Shown: positions 57,470 through 64,000 of the stretch, piece after piece | Layout of the letters: each line of letters begins with the position of its first letter | Numbering within the stretch: position 1 is the stretch's first letter | Origin: Lolium rigidum | Taxonomy: Eukaryota > Streptophyta > Magnoliopsida > Poales > Poaceae | DNA: 64,000 nt | Reading direction: 5' to 3' | Assembly (NCBI RefSeq): GCF_022539505.1 | Contig: NC_061510.1 | Span: 279,673,715-279,737,714 of the forward strand | The notes under the pieces: model-generated | The model's input: the letters and a program-made list of their open reading frames with translations, nothing else | Database searches by the model: none | What the model was told of the DNA's origin: nothing | Position numbers and translations under genes: made by a program

Positions 57470-60037
57470 TTACATACTACCCGTCTTGTTGTGGACATCT
57501 GGAACCATCGGCATGACCTGATTTTGTGTGTGATAGGGCCATCTCTCTGTTTGTTTGTTGTCCCAGAGTTCAAACACACGAAGACTATAGATCTTCTGAC
57601 TTCTTGTGGTGTATAAAGAGGAGTGCTTCTCAGATTAAGTGGCCTACAAAATACTGGTTGTTGACGTCTAATTTAAGCCCTAGGTTTCGTTTGAAAGCTC
57701 TGTTTTTCTAAAATCACGGTATTCTAAAAATAAAATATATTTTAGTGTCAGGTAATGGAATACTTCAGTTTAGCAAAAAAGAGGTCAGGATTGAAGTTTC
57801 TAATATGGCAAAAAAATGCAGTTTCAAGAAATACTTCAGTTTTTAAACCCCATGCTGTGGTGCCAAGGACCTTATTTTAATTCTCCAGCACAGGCTACTG
57901 TAAAAGAAGGATGTATCCTAAACAATCTTCGTCAAATAAAAGAAATTTTAAAATAATTAAAATGTATATATGTTTGAGTTTTTCTGTTCTAATAAACTCC
58001 ATGGAAAAAACGCTGAGTTTTGCACCTCGTACCGAAAAATTAATTTCAAAAATTTATTTGTAGAATATTTATTGCTCTTTTGCCCAAGACACAAAAAGAA
58101 AAAATATATTGATGAAAATTGACTTGAACCTAGAAAAACTTGAAGTCAGTTTGTTCCGGTGGGATGATCACCTGGGCTAGTGGATTCTTCACCGGCATGG
58201 AGTGGGCTCTAGGTTGAGCTCCTGCGTATCGATGATGGCACACTTCGCTCGAGGACAGTGGGTCCTCCAATGGTGGAGTTGAATGGCGGGATGTCGCCTC
58301 TATGTTGGCCCCGTGAGCCCACTCCTCTTCAGCGACCCTCATCGAACCAACTTGTGTGTCTTTGTTGTATGTTGGGTTAGTGCCGTGTATATACCGCCAC
58401 TAAGGTATTCATTAATTTAATGACGGGCATAGGTCTTTTATCTAAAACTATTTGTTGAAACTTTATTTGATTTAAGTTCGCTCTGTCATCTGTTCAAATG
58501 TATTTGAAGTCAAATTATATTTATTTTGTTGCAATCATACATAGAATTCGAGGTAAATCTGAGTCGATTAAGTCATCCATGGCACCTGCCTCAGAAGAGC
58601 AGTTTGTCAGCCAAAGGAGAGAAGCTAGTGTTATTATGCATCAGAGAGCTAAGTGCAAGAGTACGAGGTGGAGCAAAGCACAACTAGCGAACAGAAGGCA
58701 AACTCTGGCTCATTGTGTGCGTGGGGGGGTTAGGCTTGATGGTGGAGAGGAGACCGATCAAACGATGCAGCCGGATGTATTGTTTATCTGTCAGGCCGGC
58801 CGTTCCGGAAATCTAGTCGAGCAACTCGTGCTTTGCTGCCGCCTCGTACAAAATATTTGGTACTGCGTATCTACCAAGAACAACAAATCGTATCCCGAGC
58901 TCCTCCCAAGCCCAACATCAGTGACACAAGCAAAAGTAACATTGTTTATTCCCTTACATGTCTCTGTTCTGCACTACAATCTTTGTCCGTTCTTGCGTTC
59001 TGTTTCGTTACTATATATCATGGACATCCACATTATCCACTGCAATAATTCATCAGTTGAATGACTCTCCACCATAAATGGATAAAATGTTGTATGAATG
59101 AAATCTTGTAGCGCTCACCGAAGTAAATCTACTCCACGTGCGCATACATGTCAGGGTAACATGTTATAGCAGTTCCGTTTCTGTTGAAAAGACATAGAGA
59201 CCACATCGCATACATGTCACTTAGCTAGAGCTACAGAATAATTAAAAAAAGGGTCAAATTGTTGGTTCTTGAATTTGTAGCTCCCTACAGAAATAAAATG
59301 AAAAGAGCTATGAAGTTGCTCTAGGAAGGGAGTTATGAAGCTGTATATTATATGAGCCTGCCAATTTCAATTCCTAGATTAAGTTATGGTTCTTTGAATT
59401 GTCCGCTAGCTTGAAACAATAATCCAAAATTAAGCAGTTAAGCAATGACCCCGCACACGCACACTCTTACTGCACTACAGCTATATCTACAGGCAAGATC
59501 TATAGATGGTTGTAGATTTCTTCTGGTATATACATAGGGAATTGTTGATGACAGGAAAAAATATTTATGTACTATTTTTCATGCTGCTTGTGATCCTCGT
59601 GTTCATCCCGGTCACACACATACTCTCCCATCACCTACTGAATACCGAAGTCATTGAACTTGAAATTGACGAAGTCACCATAGGAGCCTTGATATTGACA
59701 GCATCGCTTCATACTGAAAGAATACTCCACCCTAATGGGACATTGCTTTGACCCCAAACCAACTAATGATACAACTCTCCGTTGACAACGGTTGAGCTTG
59801 TTCATCTAATGCAAAAGTAAATACAAAGTTCGTTCTCATAGTGCAAACAAATCTAAGTTTTACAGGATCTGAGCGCCGGATCATATGTAATTTGCGTCAG
59901 CCGAGAATTAACAAAAACGTAGTGATACTTGAGTGTATGTGGCAAACAAACTTAAAAAAATTATGCTTTGGAGTACTTTCAATACCAAGGTTGAAAGATC
60001 GATATAACATTTCAACAGAAACGATACAAATAAGAAA
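57470..60037. other. Mostly AT-rich spacer, no supported gene
   Basis: A GC-richer patch at 58130-58345 and an open plus-strand frame at 58498-59064 (188 residues) occur, but neither shows homology or splice structure I can support. The rest is AT-rich. No TIR or LTR ends are recognised. Confidence 0.3.
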
Positions 60038-60544
60038 TCTATACCTACTAATAAAGGAAGTAAGGTTTCTCCCCATAATTTTCGTCCGTTTTTGAATTAA
60101 CCCCAAAGTTCTGAAAAATTACCCACCAATGCCATTCTTAAGTCATACCGCTTTATTTTTTTTTTGTTAAAAGGAAATCGCTTTTCCTGGTCGACCGAAC
60201 GACGCTCGATCGAGCTGGGCAATCGCTAGGTTCGTTTGATGTGGGCCTGCCAAACGGCCCGATTCACCGATCCAGCCAATTCACGAGCACGCTGATCGCT
60301 TCCTTTCCGTATGGATTCCTTTCGTATCTGGATTTCTGATCGTTAGTCCCACCTTGATCCCTTATAGAAACTTCAACCGGATTATATACCCGTACATTAG
60401 CTGAACTATAGCAAGGTGTCTCCAAAATAAAGCAGCAAGCTAGCTAATTAACCTACACAAGAGTTGGTGCACGTATGGATGGATATGAACTATTCGGTAA
60501 GGTGAGGGAAGGATCAAAGAGGGAAGAAATGATACTGAAAGTTC

Positions 60545-62131
60545 GAGTAAAATACATGGTAGGTCACTGAACTTGTTCGTATAGTTCACTTTGGTCATTG
60601 TACTCAGAGAAGTGACATTTACGGTCACTAAAGACGAGCGGTTGTGCCAAGTACGGTCACTGCGGACGCCGCAGCTACGTATTTGCTGACGTGGAAGTAT
60701 GGGACCCCTCTAGCAGTGGCTGCGAGTTGGACTTTTTACAGAAACGTGCCTAAAGATTATTGATTACAGTGATTGTCTCCATCTCCTCTATTTCTGCCGG
60801 CTACCGCCATCCACGCGGCCCAGGATCCTTGCCCGCTCGCCTCGAAGTCTAGGGAGGACGGCAGCTCCACACCGGTGATGTGGGGAACTAGCTACTTAGC
60901 AGAACATGCTCCAAGCTAGCACTTCTTCCTCCTGGTTCGATTCATGTAACGTGCCACACCATCGATCACGCCACGCATGCCTGTTGGTGGCCGCGGACCA
61001 GTAGTGCATGTTGATGCCTGCCGCCTGCGGTTGTCATGGTGCTAGTCGACCACACTCGCTATCGTCGACCGACGCGCTCGACAGGTCCAGCCTCCCACCC
61101 CACACGGGCATGTGCCCCCGCACGCAGCTCTGCGTGTTGGCCATGTCGCTTGGGAACATGAGAGGGTGCTCTCCAGGCTATGGCTCTGCTGCTGAATACC
61201 GACCAATCTCCACCAAATAATACCGTCACATGCTGATTAGTAACGATGTTTGTTGGGGGCAAATACGAGCTAGCATCAAAGCCAATGGATCTTGCCCAAG
61301 CTCCTGGAGCGGGCTAGCTCCACCGCTGGTCCGAGATCTCGTGCAGCGCGACGAGCACCTCTCCCTTGCCGTGCTCCGCGGCGCGGAGGGGCGGGCAGTG
61401 GGCTGGGAGAAACGCTCAGCCGTCGCGAAGGCGTCGCAGGTGGCCGACAACTTATGGTAGTCGTGAGCACAGTGTGAAGATCATGGCGCTGATCCTGATG
61501 GAGGTGTTCGTCACGGTGCTCGGCGGTAGCGACAGCGTGGTGGATGCTGTAGCCAAGGAGCCTGCCATGTTCACGCTGTGCACACACCTCAATCAGCTGG
61601 CTAACAGAGCAGTGCAAGCAAGCCAGCAACAGTAGCACGCAGGCATGATCCTTCCAGGCATAGCTCGCGTGCAAACCCAGGGTCTTTTGCTTGCCTGCAC
61701 ACACGCCAACATGGCCTGCTAGCTGCGCCTCTTGTGAAGGGCGTCCCGAACGTGCGCCACGAACGCCGTGGCCATGGCAGGCTCTAGATGGCACTGACCA
61801 GAACCAAAAATGCTACACCGGCCCGAGAACAGGAAGGGAAAATCCTCTTTGCAATTGCGTCCTCTGTTTCGGTTTCCTTCAGCTACGGATTTGAAGGAGT
61901 TTTGTATTCTCTTACCATTTTTGCCGAAACCGCCTGGTTCTCGTGGATCCACCGAATTAAGTTATTAGTGGAGCACCGCGCCACATCAGCAAATACGTAG
62001 CTACATGGTCTACAGTGACCGTACGTGACACACCTGCGCGTATTCAGTGACCGTAAATATCACTTCTCTGAGTACAATGACCAAAGCGAAGTATACAGAC
62101 AAGTTCAATGACCTACCATATAATTTACTCC
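60545..62131. mobile_element. Pack-MULE-like element with about 165-bp inverted repeats
   Basis: The left end (GAGTAAAATACATGGTAGGT) and the inverted right end (GGGAGTAAATTATATGGTAG) continue in parallel for about 165 bp, sharing TTGGTCATTGTACTCAGAG and TTTACGGTCACT. Flanking nonamers TGAAAGTTC (60536-60544) and CGAAAGTTC (62132-62140) differ at one base, consistent with a Mutator-type 9-bp duplication. The interior (about 60770-61900) is GC-rich, coding-like and has no transposase, as in Pack-MULEs that carry host gene fragments. I could not identify the captured gene. Frames include MEVFVTVLGGSDSVVDAVAK (plus strand). Confidence 0.7.
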
Positions 62132-62287
62132 CGAAAGTTCAGAGCGGATGGGAGACTAGCACCAAATCACATCGTGGCCTGGAGCCTCAAAGCAACAACC
62201 ATGGAAATATCAGCATATAAGGAAATTTCTCTACATAAACTCGAAGGTCATACTAACGAGAGGAAGAACCAACTCATTATAAGCTTA

Positions 62288-63318
62288 GAGCATCTCCATC
62301 TCCAGTCGCGTCCCCCATATTTACATGGATTCGAACGAAATTTGACTAAATTTAAACTAAATCTAATCTAGAAGTACTTGCGGCGGCCGGAGGCGTCGTA
62401 GTACTGGTGGATGAGGAGTGCGACGTCGTCCTCCTCGGCTGCCATTGCGGTGGTCCTCCTCGAGGAGACGTTGGCGGTGAGGGAGGCGTCTCCAACCTTG
62501 GAGCGCCGTTGCGGATGCCGCGGATGACGTTGTCGAGGGTGCGCACCGGAACGCCCCGAACACCCCAGAACAGGGTGCGGCCGATGGTGCTGCTCATCTC
62601 GACGTCGTACTTGGCCTTGAAGTACGTGGCCCACCACTCGTCGTTGTCCTTGGCCGCCCATGTCGGATCCGCCCGCTCCTGGGCGGTGAGTTGAGCCCGC
62701 CGGGCCTTGATGCCGTCCCTCCATTGCTCCGTGCCCGGCTTCGGCGGCGGCGGGACGCCAATGCCGTTCGCGGCCATCCTCCAGCCGCCGCTGCTTGGCA
62801 CGCGCATGTCCGGCGGGACAGGATATCCCGCGCGGTACAGCGCCCATGCCTCCCGCACGGTTAGGCTGCCGCGTCCGAAGCCGTTCGCCGCGGCGATCTT
62901 GCGGGAGGACGAGGTCGACATTGTTTGGAGCGGCTTGGAGAAGATCTGGGAGGGGCGGCGGCGGCGGGTGGTTGCACGCAATAACGTCGGCGCGAACGGC
63001 CACGCGGCAATGCACGATGAGACGCGTCCCTTCATCGCCTGGGAAAACAGGGACGCCATTAGCGTCGCTTGACCAAAGGTAGGCGACGGGGTTTTAGGCT
63101 TCCGAGCCGCTGACGGGTCGGCCCCGCGTCGGTTTGCCTCGCTTTTCGTTGTGTCCGGCGTGCCCGGAGCGTCCCCTGTAGGGCGGGGACGGGCTCGGGG
63201 CACCGGACACCGTATTGGGCCGCGCCGAACAAAATTCGGCTTTGGGGGACACGGTTGGAACCGTTTTTTTGGTCCGGCGCGACCCAAATTGCTTTGGGGG
63301 ACGCGACTGGAGATGCTC
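62288..63318 (-). mobile_element. ORF-carrying PIF/Harbinger-type element with TTA target duplication
   Basis: The element begins GAGCATCTCCATCTCCAGTC and ends GCGACTGGAGATGCTC. TTA flanks it at 62285-62287 and 63319-63321. Its right 190 bp match the 54.4-54.6 kb PIF/Harbinger terminus and the left end of the 21.7-kb element. It carries one minus-strand ORF and no transposase. Confidence 0.78.
62352..62921 (-). CDS. Cargo ORF of the 62-kb element, 189 residues
   Basis: I chose the start at 62921 (MSTSSSRKIAAANGFGRGSL) because frames extending further upstream leave the element at its right end. The protein continues TVREAWALYRAGYPVPPDMR, then NGIGVPPPPKPGTEQWRDGI, KARRAQLTAQERADPTWAAK and DNDEWWATYFKAKYDVEMSS. 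It next reads TIGRTLFWGVRGVPVRTLDN, and has a Ser/Thr/Pro-rich tail. The frame is intact. It looks like a small basic, partly helical protein. No named domain is recognised. The VPPPP..RR..L..RADP..A.D...W pattern matches the ORF at 56319-57029. Confidence 0.6.
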   Translation of the reverse strand: MSTSSSRKIAAANGFGRGSLTVREAWALYRAGYPVPPDMRVPSSGGWRMAANGIGVPPPPKPGTEQWRDGIKARRAQLTAQERADPTWAAKDNDEWWATYFKAKYDVEMSSTIGRTLFWGVRGVPVRTLDNVIRGIRNGAPRLETPPSPPTSPRGGPPQWQPRRTTSHSSSTSTTTPPAAASTSRLDLV

Positions 63319-63387
63319 TTAAGGATGAATACGAGCAACAATATGAATACTAATAAACCCGTAGCAACGCACGGGCAATTTTCCTAG

Positions 63388-63829
63388 TAGTACCAATATC
63401 ATCAGGTCATCAGATCAAAAAAAAAAATCATCGGGTCACAAAAATTAACAGGTCGTGTCGATTCGGGAGGGTCTCCATAGGCTCCATCGTTGCAAGATAC
63501 GTCCCAGCTATTGACACGTCTGTCCACGCTGGCAACACGAACTAGCCTGGTACATTTTGTAGGCGTGAGTTAGCCAGTTTTGAAACAATCAGATTAGAAA
63601 TCAAACTCGGTCCAAATCTGACGTCGAAGAAACAATCTCTTCCAAACGGAAACCTGATAAAAGCTACAGTCAACGGCCGGCCGAGTCGTACACACGTCCG
63701 CAGCCAAAATTTCCAAATCCTCCCTGCTCTTTCCTTTCCCCTTCTTCTTCCTCTTCCTCCGCCCCCCTCCACTTCCGTGCGCACCAAAAAACCAAGGCCG
63801 TCCCTTCCACCTGACGCCAAATCCATGAG
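63388..63829. other. Spacer right of Helitron D
   Basis: A low-complexity A run (63418-63427) is followed by unique-looking sequence of mixed composition. A minus-strand frame at 63542-63868 has no recognised homology. Confidence 0.25.
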
Positions 63830-64000
63830 ACTAGTCATAATGGGAGTATCATAGGTAGTATCATGCATGCCACGTAGTTAAAAATCTTATGTGGCACATC
63901 AATTAATGAGGAGAGAGGTGAGAGTAGTATCATAGGTAGATACGGTATCATAGCACGTAAAACTAGAAATTTTAGTGACAAACAAATCATGTACACATAT
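63830..64000. mobile_element. Left part of a MITE running off the window
   Basis: GACTAGTCATAATGGGAGTATCATAGGTAG-type sequence is the left end of a common grass MITE (probably Harbinger/Tourist-like) with internal repeats of GTATCATAGGTAG (63846-63858 and 63930-63940). Its right end is not in the window, so the class is uncertain. Confidence 0.45.

Larger units (their letters stand above)
60038..63387 (+). mobile_element. Helitron D, 3350 bp, carrying two nested elements
   Basis: The 5' end is A then TCTATACCTACTAATAAAGG. The 3' end is the hairpin CCCGT-AGCAACGC-ACGGG, then CAATTTTCCTAG and T. Both termini closely match those of Helitron A. Inside lie a Pack-MULE-like element (60545-62131) and an ORF-carrying TIR element (62288-63318). 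Helitron sequence proper is therefore only about 0.7 kb. No Rep/helicase is present. Confidence 0.8.

Noticed and set aside
58498..59064. 188-residue plus-strand open frame as a gene
   Set aside because: There are no recognised domains, no splice structure and low-complexity residues. An open frame of this length is expected by chance in a 64-kb window.
61276..61794. 172-residue minus-strand frame in the Pack-MULE-like element as an intact gene
   Set aside because: Competing frames exist on the plus strand, no start context or homology is evident, and captured fragments in such elements are rarely intact.

Overview
This window looks like a gene-poor, transposon-rich segment of a grass nuclear genome, most likely Pooideae and probably Triticeae or a close relative. 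The signs are spliced plant genes, Stowaway and Mutator-type MITEs, Helitrons with the CCCGTNGCAACGCACGGG terminal hairpin, and stacked Gypsy and Copia LTR retrotransposons whose TGATACGTCTC-type LTRs are familiar from this group. A run of 100 Ns marks an assembly gap at 43901-44000. No bacterial features (operons, CRISPR) are present.

Real host genes are few and lie at the left end on the minus strand. The first is exon 1 of an EMC10-like subunit of the ER membrane protein complex (1421-1750); the rest of that gene is not visible. The second is a complete nine-exon gene (7991-10546) for a 544-residue multi-pass membrane protein of the plant tweety-like family, with a likely untranslated first exon and promoter near 11.55-11.85 kb. 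A possible small 3' terminal exon lies at 20591-20780.

From 2.9 to 36 kb the space is filled by Helitron A (2953-4694, holding two Stowaway MITEs), a decayed PIF/Harbinger ORF1 remnant, an old direct-repeat array (12.3-13.7 kb), several inverted-repeat MITEs, the 3' end of a minus-strand Helitron (16079), ORF-carrying elements with GAGCATCTCC ends (21688-23382 and about 24.1-25.2 kb), a LINE-like 3' region, an LTR split by a solo LTR with a perfect 5-bp target duplication (28214-28929), and an LTR split exactly by Helitron C (31146-34402).

From 36.4 to 54.6 kb there is a nest. A small ORF-carrying DNA element is cut by a Gypsy element with a decayed gag-protease. That element is cut by a Sirevirus-like Copia LTR. 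Next come fragments of TGATACG-type LTRs in inverted orientation around the gap, then a largely complete non-autonomous Gypsy-like element (45007-51427) whose only open gene is a 288-residue stand-alone aspartic-protease-like protein. Another long LTR (51751-53891) interrupts the first exon of a PIF/Harbinger transposase.

From 55 to 63.4 kb there is a Mutator-like MITE, another ORF-carrying GAGCATCTCC element (55824-57469), and Helitron D (60038-63387). Helitron D contains both a Pack-MULE-like element and a third ORF-carrying element.

The main thread is a group of small TIR elements with TWA target duplications. Some share about 190 bp of terminal sequence with the transposase-bearing PIF/Harbinger copy at 54 kb, but they carry other proteins instead of a transposase. 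Two of these proteins share a motif, and one contains a match to the ubiquitin-interacting-motif core.
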